From positions 372,001 through 436,000 of the forward strand of contig NZ_FXAW01000005.1 in the NCBI RefSeq assembly GCF_900177665.1: 64,000 nucleotides of DNA, given 5' to 3'. Under the pieces are notes generated by a model. It did no database searches. It was not told where the DNA came from and saw nothing but the letters and a program-made list of their open reading frames with translations. How positions within the stretch are numbered: the stretch's first letter is position 1; the number at the start of each line of letters is the position of its first letter. Shown one piece after another: positions 26,515-35,053 of this stretch. The DNA comes from Marivirga sericea. Lineage in GTDB: Bacteria; Bacteroidota; Bacteroidia; Cytophagales; Cyclobacteriaceae. Position numbers and translations under genes: made by a program.

Positions 26515-27228
26515 ATGTATTACAAATCAATTAAACCTCTGATCATAGAAGAATCAGAAGACTACATTTTCATCAACAAACCACCGTTCGTTTCTACCTT
26601 GGCAGATAGAAACGACTCAGTAACCATCTTGTCATTAGTTAAAAAGTATAATGACGATTATCAAATCTGTCACCGACTGGATAAGGAAACCTCAGGAGTG
26701 CTCTTGGTGGCAAAAAATCCTGAGGCTTATAGAAATGCATCCATGCAGTTTGAGCACCGGCAAGTGGAAAAAATCTACAATGCTATTGTTGATGGTTTAC
26801 ATCAATTTAAGGATGAAGAGGTGAATTTACCATTACACACAACTGCTTCAGGCTATGTTAAAATTTCTCACCGACAAGGAAAAGCTGCCAAAACTATTTT
26901 TAATACGGTGGAAACCTTCAAAAAGCATTCATTGATCGCATGCAAACCCGAAACAGGCAGAATGCATCAAATTAGAGTTCATTTAGCATCATTAAATGCC
27001 TCTATTACTGGTGATGAAACTTATGGAGGGCAATCATTATATTTATCCTCCTTTAAAAAGAATTTTATTATTGGGAAACAAAAGGAAGAACAACCTCTTA
27101 TAAAAAGATTTGCATTGCATGCGGTCAGTATATGTTTAACTGATGTAAAAGGTCAAATTATTTCAGTTGAGGCTCCTTATCCCAAGGATATTGAAGTAGC
27201 ATTAAAGCAATTGAGGAAAAATACTTAA
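26515..27228 (+). CDS. RluA-family RNA pseudouridine synthase
   Basis: A 237-residue pseudouridine synthase with the catalytic Asp in the RluA motif HRLDKETSGVLLVAK, preceded by FINKPPFVSTLADR and followed by KPETGRMHQIRVHL. It isomerises uridine in rRNA or tRNA. There is no S4 domain, so it belongs to the RluA/TruC-like short group; the target nucleotide cannot be assigned. It follows the histidine kinase gene by 18 nt and may be cotranscribed with it. Confidence 0.9.
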   Translation: MYYKSIKPLIIEESEDYIFINKPPFVSTLADRNDSVTILSLVKKYNDDYQICHRLDKETSGVLLVAKNPEAYRNASMQFEHRQVEKIYNAIVDGLHQFKDEEVNLPLHTTASGYVKISHRQGKAAKTIFNTVETFKKHSLIACKPETGRMHQIRVHLASLNASITGDETYGGQSLYLSSFKKNFIIGKQKEEQPLIKRFALHAVSICLTDVKGQIISVEAPYPKDIEVALKQLRKNT

Positions 27229-27237
27229 CGCTTATTT

Positions 27238-28854
27238 CTACTTCTGTTCCATTTCTAAGTGAATTGCAGTCGTTTTTGCCTCGTCAATAATAGGGTTTGG
27301 GTACTGATTGATCTCTAATATCCTAATAGCATTCCTAGTTTTCAATTTTCCACTTTTTAACTTGTAATCAAAGTCTACGTAATCGCCATTAATTACTTCA
27401 CTAAAATGGTAGAGGTTATACTCATCTTTCAATAAATCAGTCAGTTCTATGTCATGAGTAGAAACAAATACTACATTATTATTTCGAGCTAGGTAAGAAA
27501 GCACTGCCTTACCGGCTGAAATTCGTTCAATGGTATTGGTTCCCTTAAAAATTTCGTCAAGTAGAAATAGATAAGAATTATCGCGCTCTGAACAATTAAT
27601 AATTTCCTTTATAGTAGATACCTCTTCAAAATAATAGCTTTTATCATTCATCAAGTCGTCACTGATCCTAATAGCTGAACTCAATCTCATTTTTGGTAAG
27701 GAAAATTTGCTAGCAAAACTGGTATTCAATGAAATCGAAGTAATCAAATTAATTCCAATAGATCTAATGAACGTAGTTTTACCGGACATATTAGAACCAG
27801 TTAATAGTACAGATTTACCATGGGTGTCAATATCGTTTTCTACACAATTTTCAATAAGGGGGTGATAAATACCAGTCGCTTGCAGTCCTGTTTTAGCTTC
27901 CGTGAAATTTGGTATGCAAAATTTATCAGCGCCTGAGCGTAGGGATGCAATAGAATAAAGCATATCAACTCTTCCTAATGCATTAAATAAATGTATAATA
28001 TGATCTTGATTACTATCTATCTTTTTTAAAGCCCTGAAAAACAAAATAGGCTCTAACAGCAATAGTATTTTTATTATTTCAACACTTCCCCAAACCAAAT
28101 TACTAGCATCTCCTTGTAATTTATTTTCCATTTGAAATAGGGCAAAATGCTTTTTCAATTTACCTAAAGTGGAAATAGACTGCTCTACTTCAATCTCATT
28201 GAATATAGTGTGGTCAGCTGCGTGCAGATTTTTTACAACAGAATGCAGTTTTAATAACTCTGGCAGGGATGAGATATAATGTTGCTGATTATTCTTATTT
28301 CTATAGTGGATCCCCATGTTAACTATCACTAAAATGGGGATCAGGTAGACCATAACATTAGAAAAAAGTAAACTAATGATGGAAAGAAAAGAGAAAATTG
28401 ATAAAAAAGGCAAAAATTGATACCATGATGGCGCTTTGATAATTTTATCCTGAAATAATTTGGAAATATAAAATGCCTCAGTGCTATTCAGTCTTGAAAG
28501 CTGTTTTTCCAAACTTGCCCTCAAGTTTTCATCTGCGCTAATTCTTTTGATAAGGTTCTCATCTTCAGCATCAATTTGATTAACTACATCAATTAACCTC
28601 AAACGACTGTATAAGGACTGCTGTCCTACTTTAGATTTGGTTCTGTCTAAATACATGAATAGCTCATCAAAATCTAGATCATTGCAAACCTTATCGGTTA
28701 TAACATGCGATGAATCTGATCTATGAGCCTTTTGGAAATATTCTGAAATCCAGCTAAACAGAAAAACTTCATTTTTTAAATCACCGAACTTTTGGACTTT
28801 CTCCTTTTTAGAAAACTTACGATTAAATAATTTCAAAAAAATAGATCTATACAT
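27238..28854 (-). CDS. Membrane-anchored MutS-family ATPase
   Basis: A 538-residue protein starting at the ATG 28852-28854 (a TTG three codons earlier is in frame). The N-terminal half contains a MutS core-like helical region interrupted by two membrane helices (~145-185, FLSIFSFLSIISLLFSNVMV). The C-terminal half is a MutS ATPase domain with Walker A GSNMSGKTTFIR, Walker B FLLDEIFKGTNTIERI and VSTHDIEL. It lacks the mismatch-binding domain, so it is not a repair MutS. Such anchored MutS-like proteins are frequent in Bacteroidota and of unknown function. Confidence 0.88.
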   Translation of the reverse strand: MYRSIFLKLFNRKFSKKEKVQKFGDLKNEVFLFSWISEYFQKAHRSDSSHVITDKVCNDLDFDELFMYLDRTKSKVGQQSLYSRLRLIDVVNQIDAEDENLIKRISADENLRASLEKQLSRLNSTEAFYISKLFQDKIIKAPSWYQFLPFLSIFSFLSIISLLFSNVMVYLIPILVIVNMGIHYRNKNNQQHYISSLPELLKLHSVVKNLHAADHTIFNEIEVEQSISTLGKLKKHFALFQMENKLQGDASNLVWGSVEIIKILLLLEPILFFRALKKIDSNQDHIIHLFNALGRVDMLYSIASLRSGADKFCIPNFTEAKTGLQATGIYHPLIENCVENDIDTHGKSVLLTGSNMSGKTTFIRSIGINLITSISLNTSFASKFSLPKMRLSSAIRISDDLMNDKSYYFEEVSTIKEIINCSERDNSYLFLLDEIFKGTNTIERISAGKAVLSYLARNNNVVFVSTHDIELTDLLKDEYNLYHFSEVINGDYVDFDYKLKSGKLKTRNAIRILEINQYPNPIIDEAKTTAIHLEMEQK

Positions 28855-28888
28855 GAACCGCAAGATGGTTTAAATTTTTAAAACCAGC

Positions 28889-30076
28889 TTATAAAATCTC
28901 CAGTAATTGGGCTCTAGTGATTTTTTGCAAGTAAATTCTTTCAAATCTTCCTGCCAAGAATGTTGTTCCTGCAATTGCAATTCCACCATCCTCGAGTTCA
29001 ATTATGCTTGAAAGGGTAAATGGGTTTAAGGTGCCCAAATAGTAAGTAGCTTCTAATTGACCAGAGTTTATATCATAAAAGTAGAGTACTACTTGTCTAC
29101 CTTCTGTCTCGGAGGCAATTATTACTAGCTCTCTGTTAATGCCATTGAATGGTATAATTCTACAAACCGCCTTTTCTGCTATTTCAGGAATATTTCTATC
29201 AAATAGATTGACTGAAGAACTAATATTGTTCAAGGGCAAAGTTGTTTTCGCATTCATAAAGTGGTCAGAAAACTGATAGCCGACAATTGTAAAATCTGAG
29301 GCTGCCGTTGAGTAGGCCGCTTTTAAACCTGCGTCACTTCCCTGGCCTTGTAAAACGCCAGTAGGATCGTCCCCAAAATTAGTAAATACCATGGATAAGG
29401 TATAGTTATAAAATCCATTAAAATAGTATCGGTTGCCAGCTGTCTGTCCACAGAAAAATGGTAATCTGGCACTTCTCTTGGTAAAATGATTGACAATCGC
29501 ATCCTGTACATCACTTCCAGGGCCTATGGAATATCTAGCTTGTTGTAATATACGTCCTTCGCGACTTACCTCAGTCAAAATCGTATTCAATCCGTCAGGA
29601 TCATAAGAAAGGAGCAATAAATTATTGTTTGCCGTCACGTTTGCAGCAAGCGGATACGAAGCAGTAGTATTCAATGCGATGGTATTCAGCGTACTATCTT
29701 CAGATATTACGGCAAGATAGGGCCTTAGTGAATTTCTATCCATACAGAAAAAATACAAAGAAGTACCCACCTTCAACAATGATTTAGTGGGGGCAACAAA
29801 GTTATCCTCCAATTGCTGCTCATTCACGAAATCCCCAATTGAATCCGTCACCACTAGATTAATGCCTGAAAAATCACTGGATGTAAGTCTTCTCTCTGAT
29901 AAAACAAAAAAATTATCACCGCTCTGGTGAAGCCCTACAGGACTATAGGAAGCATTATAATTTGCATCATCATAGATTTTTAAAAATGATTGCTGCTCAA
30001 GGGATAATTCATCACTTTCACAAGAAAAAATGAAAAATGAGGTGATAAGACCAAGTACTATTAAACTGTTTTTCAT
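28889..30076 (-). CDS. Lipoprotein with beta-propeller-like repeats
   Basis: A 395-residue lipoprotein (signal ending FFIFSCESDEL). The mature part consists of repeated beta segments such as SGDNFFVLSERRL, VGTSLYFFCMDRNS and LEDGGIAIAGTTFLAGRFER. These suggest a propeller of poorly conserved blades. The start overlaps the end of the PorT-like gene by 4 nt (ATGA), placing it as the last gene of the DUF1800-DUF1501 operon. It is probably outer-membrane attached. I do not recognise the family. Confidence 0.7.
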   Translation of the reverse strand: MKNSLIVLGLITSFFIFSCESDELSLEQQSFLKIYDDANYNASYSPVGLHQSGDNFFVLSERRLTSSDFSGINLVVTDSIGDFVNEQQLEDNFVAPTKSLLKVGTSLYFFCMDRNSLRPYLAVISEDSTLNTIALNTTASYPLAANVTANNNLLLLSYDPDGLNTILTEVSREGRILQQARYSIGPGSDVQDAIVNHFTKRSARLPFFCGQTAGNRYYFNGFYNYTLSMVFTNFGDDPTGVLQGQGSDAGLKAAYSTAASDFTIVGYQFSDHFMNAKTTLPLNNISSSVNLFDRNIPEIAEKAVCRIIPFNGINRELVIIASETEGRQVVLYFYDINSGQLEATYYLGTLNPFTLSSIIELEDGGIAIAGTTFLAGRFERIYLQKITRAQLLEIL

Positions 30077-30942
30077 AATGCTTTAAACTGGCTGTCAATG
30101 AATCGGAGAGGGAAAACAAAACTTAAAGATGCGCTATAATTTTGCAGGCTATAATCGTCTTGCACTTCTCCAAAAGATGAAAAAGTGTTTTCATCAAAGC
30201 GAGTCTCACTATTTACGATAGATTGAAAACTGTGTCGGTATTGCACATCTATGATGGATCTTATGTTCCAAAAATCAAAACTTACCCCAACGCCACCGAG
30301 TACTCCCCAATTATTTTTAATTTCTTCCTTATTATTGAGCTTAATATTTGCTCTTTGAAATTCTACTGGCTGACCAGAAGCATAATCCGTCTCAAAAATC
30401 TGCACCTCTTTATTTGCATCAAATGCAATGGAATAAAAAGCACCTGCCATCACAAAAGGTCGAATTTTATCTCCTATTATATCATATTTTACTGCTACGG
30501 GCAATTCGAGAAAAGTAATACTTTGCCTGACATTATAGCTGGTTTCATATTGATCTCTTTCTGTTTCTCCTGACCAGGCTAATTCACTGCTATAATTGAT
30601 GTTATTTCTGAAAAAAGTCGGAAAGCTCATGATAGAAAAGCCTTTATGATAAAAGGTCACATCCAAGCCAATATGAAAAGCTGGATTCACAAAATTCTCA
30701 TATTCTTTTTCTAGGTCTTCATTGTCATAATTTATTGGGTTTAGGCCAGAATAGCTTTGGATCAGTGTCGTTTGACTGAAGTTTGTTCCACCCCTCAAAC
30801 CCAACCACCACTGGGTGTTGAGGAATTCCTGCGCTTGAGAAGCAGGCGTACTTGGCTTTTTTCTTCTTTGAGCTAATCCATCAAAGACTGTGAAAAATAG
30901 AAAAAATATCAATACAATTGGAAAAAATTTAGCTCCAGGCAT
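30073..30942 (-). CDS. PorT-like outer membrane beta-barrel protein
   Basis: A 289-residue protein. I start at the ATG 30940-30942, four bases after the DUF1501 stop, because it gives a normal signal peptide (FFPIVLIFFLFFTVFDGLAQ). An ATG eleven codons upstream would overlap DUF1501. The mature part matches the PorT/OMP_b-brl_2 type: WWLGLRGGTNFSQ near the start, PVAVKYDIIGDKIRPFVMAG, then GVLGGVGVSFDFWNIRSIID and a final strand SASLSFVFPL. Proteins of this fold sit in the outer membrane. A direct role in type IX secretion is possible but not shown. Confidence 0.78.
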   Translation of the reverse strand: MPGAKFFPIVLIFFLFFTVFDGLAQRRKKPSTPASQAQEFLNTQWWLGLRGGTNFSQTTLIQSYSGLNPINYDNEDLEKEYENFVNPAFHIGLDVTFYHKGFSIMSFPTFFRNNINYSSELAWSGETERDQYETSYNVRQSITFLELPVAVKYDIIGDKIRPFVMAGAFYSIAFDANKEVQIFETDYASGQPVEFQRANIKLNNKEEIKNNWGVLGGVGVSFDFWNIRSIIDVQYRHSFQSIVNSETRFDENTFSSFGEVQDDYSLQNYSASLSFVFPLRFIDSQFKAL

Positions 30943-30946
30943 AAAA

Positions 30947-32647
30947 TCAGTTTTTGATAAGTTTTTTAGTGTCATTGATATTTTTTGCGTTTACTCTTAT
31001 TGTATAAATACCAGATTTCAAACCAGATACATCTAACTGAATATCGTTACTACCTTGAAGAAGTCCCTTATTAAGCACCCCAATTGACTGCCCATTTACA
31101 CCAAGAATCTCAATTCTTACTTTACCTGGCTCATTACTTTGAATTCGTAAGTTAGTTTGATCTCCAGCAGGGTTTGGAAAAGGATTATCAACCTTAAAAT
31201 GCTTTCCTAACCAGGAATTAGTACCAGTTATGCTGTTTGAAATCATTTCAACATCAGGCAAAGGATTGCCATTTTCATCCGTTGCATTGAAGAAATCCTT
31301 AAAGAAAATATCATCATTAATACTTTGTTGATCAACCCCCAGCCATTCATGCAAAATGCTTGCATAGAGTTGACGGTAATCAAACTGCAAATCAATATTA
31401 TTCTTATTCAAATCAGGATTGGTTCCGAACACTCCGGGATTTACCCTGTTTCCAAATACCATCACCGAGCCACCTTTCCCGTGATCTGTTCCATAACTTC
31501 CATTGGAAGGTATTCGCCTTCCAAATTCGCTCATACTGATAGTAAGCACCTTGTCTTCCATTCCTCTTGCTTTCAAGTCAGCATGAAATGCTTTCATAGC
31601 AGCAGAAATATGGTACATTTTAGTGGCGTGCACTCCCATGGTAGTATTAGTACTTTCTACTTGTCCGGCATGGTTATCAAAACCACCCATTTTCACTAGA
31701 AATACTTTAGTTTTGATACCTCCTCCCAATAGTCGAGAAACTAACTTTAACTGACCGCTCAATGGATTCCTTAAACTGCCAGAAGGGGCATTAAATGGAT
31801 AGATTTCCGGATATTCAACTGAACTTTCATTTGAAGATTGATAAATCTCCTGCAATCTTTTGATGTAAGTTTCTGACTTATCTTCCAAGCCTAATATCCA
31901 GTCCATTTCCTTTTTGTAGGGAGAACCATTTAAGTGCTCAGGCGGAAGACCCCTTGGGTCAACGCCCTGATCAGCAAAACCTTCTAAGTTTTCTATTTGA
32001 TTCAACAACTGTCCTGGGCTATTCCCTAATGAAATAGATGTAGGAATATTACCTTCCTGATGAAATAACAGAGAAGTGTCATTTCCCATTTCCAAAGCCA
32101 AAGGGTCAGGCATGGCCGTATTAGGAAAATCATCAGGGTAGGCAGAGGGTGCATAAACCTGGTTTAAATATCTTCCAATCCATCCTGACGAATAATAATC
32201 GTCATAATCGCCCCCCATAAACCAAATATCACGACCTCTGAAGTGTGACCCATTATTTTTAGGATATGACACTCCCTGATACATTGCAGCTTGTCCCCTA
32301 TCGTACATGCTTTTGAAATCAATCATATCAGGATGGAGCCCTACCTGGTCAGGTGCAGCCAAAGTACTGTCTAGCGGAATTAATGTTCTGTTACCACTTT
32401 TGTAAGGGATGGCAATATTTGCCCTTCTGTTGTAATATAGGTCATAATTTTCGATAGGAATGAAACTATTAATGCTATCGTTGCCACCATGCAACTGAAG
32501 TATGACTAATACCTTATCATTGTCACTTTTTGGTAATAGATTTTTAAGCGGCTGATGAGAGGATAAAAGACGCAAAGGGATTCCTTGAAAGGCAATAGGT
32601 GCGCCAGCTGCAAACCCTAGTTGTTTTAAAAATTTTCTTCTATTCAT
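30947..32647 (-). CDS. DUF1501 protein with twin-arginine-like signal and T9SS sorting tail
   Basis: A 566-residue protein of the DUF1501 (sulfatase-like) family. The N-terminus is MNRRKFLKQLGFAAGAPIAF, a twin-arginine-type signal. Family motifs include LVILQLHGGNDSINSFIP, FDNHAGQVES and SEFGRRIPSNGSYGTDHGKG. The C-terminus is a type IX sorting domain (FPNPAGDQTNLRI to DTKKLIKN). The combination of a Tat-like signal and a T9SS tail suggests export as a folded protein followed by surface display. It is paired with DUF1800, as in many bacteria, 3 nt downstream of it. Function unknown. Confidence 0.9.
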   Translation of the reverse strand: MNRRKFLKQLGFAAGAPIAFQGIPLRLLSSHQPLKNLLPKSDNDKVLVILQLHGGNDSINSFIPIENYDLYYNRRANIAIPYKSGNRTLIPLDSTLAAPDQVGLHPDMIDFKSMYDRGQAAMYQGVSYPKNNGSHFRGRDIWFMGGDYDDYYSSGWIGRYLNQVYAPSAYPDDFPNTAMPDPLALEMGNDTSLLFHQEGNIPTSISLGNSPGQLLNQIENLEGFADQGVDPRGLPPEHLNGSPYKKEMDWILGLEDKSETYIKRLQEIYQSSNESSVEYPEIYPFNAPSGSLRNPLSGQLKLVSRLLGGGIKTKVFLVKMGGFDNHAGQVESTNTTMGVHATKMYHISAAMKAFHADLKARGMEDKVLTISMSEFGRRIPSNGSYGTDHGKGGSVMVFGNRVNPGVFGTNPDLNKNNIDLQFDYRQLYASILHEWLGVDQQSINDDIFFKDFFNATDENGNPLPDVEMISNSITGTNSWLGKHFKVDNPFPNPAGDQTNLRIQSNEPGKVRIEILGVNGQSIGVLNKGLLQGSNDIQLDVSGLKSGIYTIRVNAKNINDTKKLIKN

Positions 32648-32650
32648 AGC

Positions 32651-34399
32651 CTACATCAATTGATATTCAGGTGATTGCAAAATAGCATTAAAAAGATCTT
32701 GTAATTGTCTTTCTACGGTTTCTCTGTCTACTCCTTGTGTCCAGCGAAAAGCCCAAGCTTCTTCAGGATTTTCATCTATTTGAAAAGTTTTTAAAAATGC
32801 ATCTAGGAAATAATTCAATCTTTCTTCAGTCAAAGGACTGGTATCAGGGTTTTGAAAACCTAAGTTATCCGTCAGCGCCAAAAATTGATTCGCAATTTCA
32901 ATTACCAAATCTTTCGCATTCGAGGCCGTATTATTGTTAACATATTTTTCGACATATTCTATTGGGGTGCTTACTTGAACTGCCATTCCTTCCATATTGG
33001 CACTACTGACGCTTTGTACATAAGCATATCTTTGCGTTAAATAAGAAGTAGTTATCCAACCACGATGATAAATGGGGAATTGATGATATGCCAAATAACC
33101 AGCTACTTCGAATGGCTCGTAAAAATTCAAGCCCATATCCCCCATTTTCCCCAACCAATCATTTGTGATTTCATAAAATGCATCGGGGTTCAAAAGATAA
33201 TCTGGCAATTGCAATTCTACACTTCTTGCATGACCGATTATTAAATCCAATGGACTTTTTATGATGCTTCCGAAATTATCATCTGAAATACCATCGGCTC
33301 CTTCATAGAATTCCCGACTACTGAATAAAGCTTGTAAAACAGCCTGCAAACTAAAATCTTGTTCTACAAAGACGGAAGCCATATCTTTAATTACTCCATT
33401 TTGAATTTCTTCCGTTATTTCATGGTAAACGAAAAAGCGATAAATCTTCCTACAGATATGAATTGCAGTTTCCTCTTGCTGAAAAATAACATCAATGAAT
33501 TGTTTAATTTCATCTAGCGCGCTTTCATAGGTTGCTTCTCCATTCAACAATAATTCGGGGTTTGGAGTAATTATAGCATTATTGAAGCGAAAACTTAATT
33601 GTTTACTGTTGTTATCATGCTGAGCAGCTGTTAATCCATTTCCTTTGGCAATTCCCGTTGGCAGTGCAGTTTGTTCATCTATAAAACTAAAAGTGGGATC
33701 CACGTTGAACCCTGACAAAATCCTTGCGCCTTCTTGGACATCCTGTTCAGTAAAAGTGCCATAATCCCCAACGGCATTATCGCCTTTATCCGTTCCTTCC
33801 AAGCCACGTCCTACAGAATATAATTCTAGCAATTCCCTAGCATAATTCTCATTCGGACTACCCTTGACGTTTAACCTACCATCTAAAAACTGCAACATGG
33901 CATTATCTACAGAGGCTTTCTTGACCAAATCTTTGAAGCTCAAATCTTCTTCCAAAAACTGGTCAAAGGCAAATTGTCTGAAAAGTTGATTTTGAAAGTA
34001 TAAAGCTCTACTGTTACCTACAACCGAGCGTTTTGTAGTGAAATGCGTATGTAAAAAATAAACAACTCTTTCTTTGAAAACATAGGCCAGCTTTTGCTCA
34101 TCTGCTACATTTGGGCCAAGAAATTGACCAAGCTGCCAACCTAAAAAGTAGCGTTCCAATTCAAATCCTTCACTGTTGGCGTCTGTCGTACCCGACAGCA
34201 TCCACTCTTGACCCGTTGCTGGATCTATTGGCGGCTGGGGCACTGGAATGTCTGGAACAAACAGTCTGTCAAATGCCTCCTGAGGTGTGAGCTGAGAAAA
34301 TTCTTGAACCAAATCCGGAGTTGCACCAAATATAGTTCTTCTCAAAAGATGAGAAGCTCTTTGATTTCCTAAAGGCTCATTTAGTGGAGTTAGTGGCAT
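32651..34399 (-). CDS. DUF1800 family protein
   Basis: A 582-residue protein with the DUF1800 start RASHLLRRTIFGATPD. Other family signatures are KERVVYFLHTHFTTKRS, NENYARELLELYSVGRG and FSSREFYEG. No Sec signal is obvious; the protein begins directly with the domain. DUF1800/DUF1501 pairs are very common in Bacteroidota, Planctomycetota and Proteobacteria, with unknown activity, possibly oxidation or surface assembly. It is the first gene of a four-gene minus-strand operon with gaps of at most 4 nt or overlap, except 28889 downstream. Confidence 0.9.
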   Translation of the reverse strand: MPLTPLNEPLGNQRASHLLRRTIFGATPDLVQEFSQLTPQEAFDRLFVPDIPVPQPPIDPATGQEWMLSGTTDANSEGFELERYFLGWQLGQFLGPNVADEQKLAYVFKERVVYFLHTHFTTKRSVVGNSRALYFQNQLFRQFAFDQFLEEDLSFKDLVKKASVDNAMLQFLDGRLNVKGSPNENYARELLELYSVGRGLEGTDKGDNAVGDYGTFTEQDVQEGARILSGFNVDPTFSFIDEQTALPTGIAKGNGLTAAQHDNNSKQLSFRFNNAIITPNPELLLNGEATYESALDEIKQFIDVIFQQEETAIHICRKIYRFFVYHEITEEIQNGVIKDMASVFVEQDFSLQAVLQALFSSREFYEGADGISDDNFGSIIKSPLDLIIGHARSVELQLPDYLLNPDAFYEITNDWLGKMGDMGLNFYEPFEVAGYLAYHQFPIYHRGWITTSYLTQRYAYVQSVSSANMEGMAVQVSTPIEYVEKYVNNNTASNAKDLVIEIANQFLALTDNLGFQNPDTSPLTEERLNYFLDAFLKTFQIDENPEEAWAFRWTQGVDRETVERQLQDLFNAILQSPEYQLM

Positions 34400-34526
34400 A
34401 ATATTCGATTACTTCAATATCAAAAATATAAAAAAAAATCTTCACAAATAATTTTATCGAACATTTTCATCGATTAGTCGAACGAACATGGGCCTTAAGG
34501 GAGTAAGTTTTAGGTAACAATTGTAA

Positions 34527-34569
34527 CTAACGATCTCCTTTCTTTTACATTATACACTTTAATCGTTAG
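34527..34569. promoter_or_regulatory. 8-bp inverted repeat upstream of the metal-binding cluster, possible operator
   Basis: CTAACGAT at 34527-34534 and ATCGTTAG at 34562-34569 form a perfect inverted repeat with a 27-nt spacing, within the 232-nt gap between divergent units. The extended half-site TTAATCGTTAG recurs at 58667-58677, upstream of another gene. A regulator-binding role is a guess. Confidence 0.3.
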
Positions 34570-34596
34570 CATCAGACGAACTATTTTTTAATATGA

Positions 34597-34626
34597 TTGA
34601 TTAAAGATCAAAATACACTACTTTTG
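34597..34626 (+). promoter_or_regulatory. Promoter of the MauG/MbnP cluster
   Basis: TTG at 34597-34599, a 19-nt spacer and TACTTTTG at 34619-34626 match the Bacteroidota promoter well. It is only 5 nt from the GTG at 34632, so the transcript would be leaderless or nearly so, or translation would start later. Confidence 0.55.
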
Positions 34627-34631
34627 TAATT

Positions 34632-35009
34632 GTGAAGCAAAAAGTCATCACTATAGCGCTACTACTATTTTTTCTTTGCCATACTTTCATGTTCATGGTC
34701 ATCAGGCTTAATTTTGAAGTAAATAGAGATAGACTAGCGGAATTGTTTTGTGTAAACCAAGACAAACCGATGACTATGTGTTATGGGAGTTGTTATTTAA
34801 ATGATCAATTGAAGAAAGAAGCTGAAAAAAAGAGTTCTGAAAAAAATACCATGTCAGAGCAAATCCAGCTAGACAAGAGCCCTAAGACGCTCAGCATAAA
34901 AGAGTTTAACGCTGATATTCCTACACAGCACTCTTATCCTCAGTATTCGAATATCTATAAGTTCTTATTTGAATTTGACATTACGCATCCTCCCTGTCTA
35001 ATAGCTTAA
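34632..35009 (+). CDS. Small secreted or membrane-anchored Cys-motif protein
   Basis: A 125-residue protein from a GTG start. An N-terminal hydrophobic helix (IALLLFFLCHTFMFMVIRL) acts as signal or anchor. A cysteine motif follows, CVNQDKPMTMCYGSCYLNDQL (C40, C50, C54; listed as its key pattern, not as a family name). A charged linker precedes a short C-terminus ending HPPCLIA. Small proteins with this C-x9-C-x3-C-Y-L pattern occur next to metal-related outer membrane genes in Bacteroidota. Metal binding is plausible but unproven. It leads the cluster with the di-heme peroxidases and MbnP proteins, 44 nt before the first. Confidence 0.65.
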   Translation: MKQKVITIALLLFFLCHTFMFMVIRLNFEVNRDRLAELFCVNQDKPMTMCYGSCYLNDQLKKEAEKKSSEKNTMSEQIQLDKSPKTLSIKEFNADIPTQHSYPQYSNIYKFLFEFDITHPPCLIA

Positions 35010-35053
35010 ATCTTATCGAACCCAAGTTTTAACTATTACACAATAATCGAAAA

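Noticed and set aside
30223-30573. 116-codon plus-strand frame inside the PorT-like gene
   Set aside because: Shadow of a well-supported barrel gene, with no signal peptide or motif.
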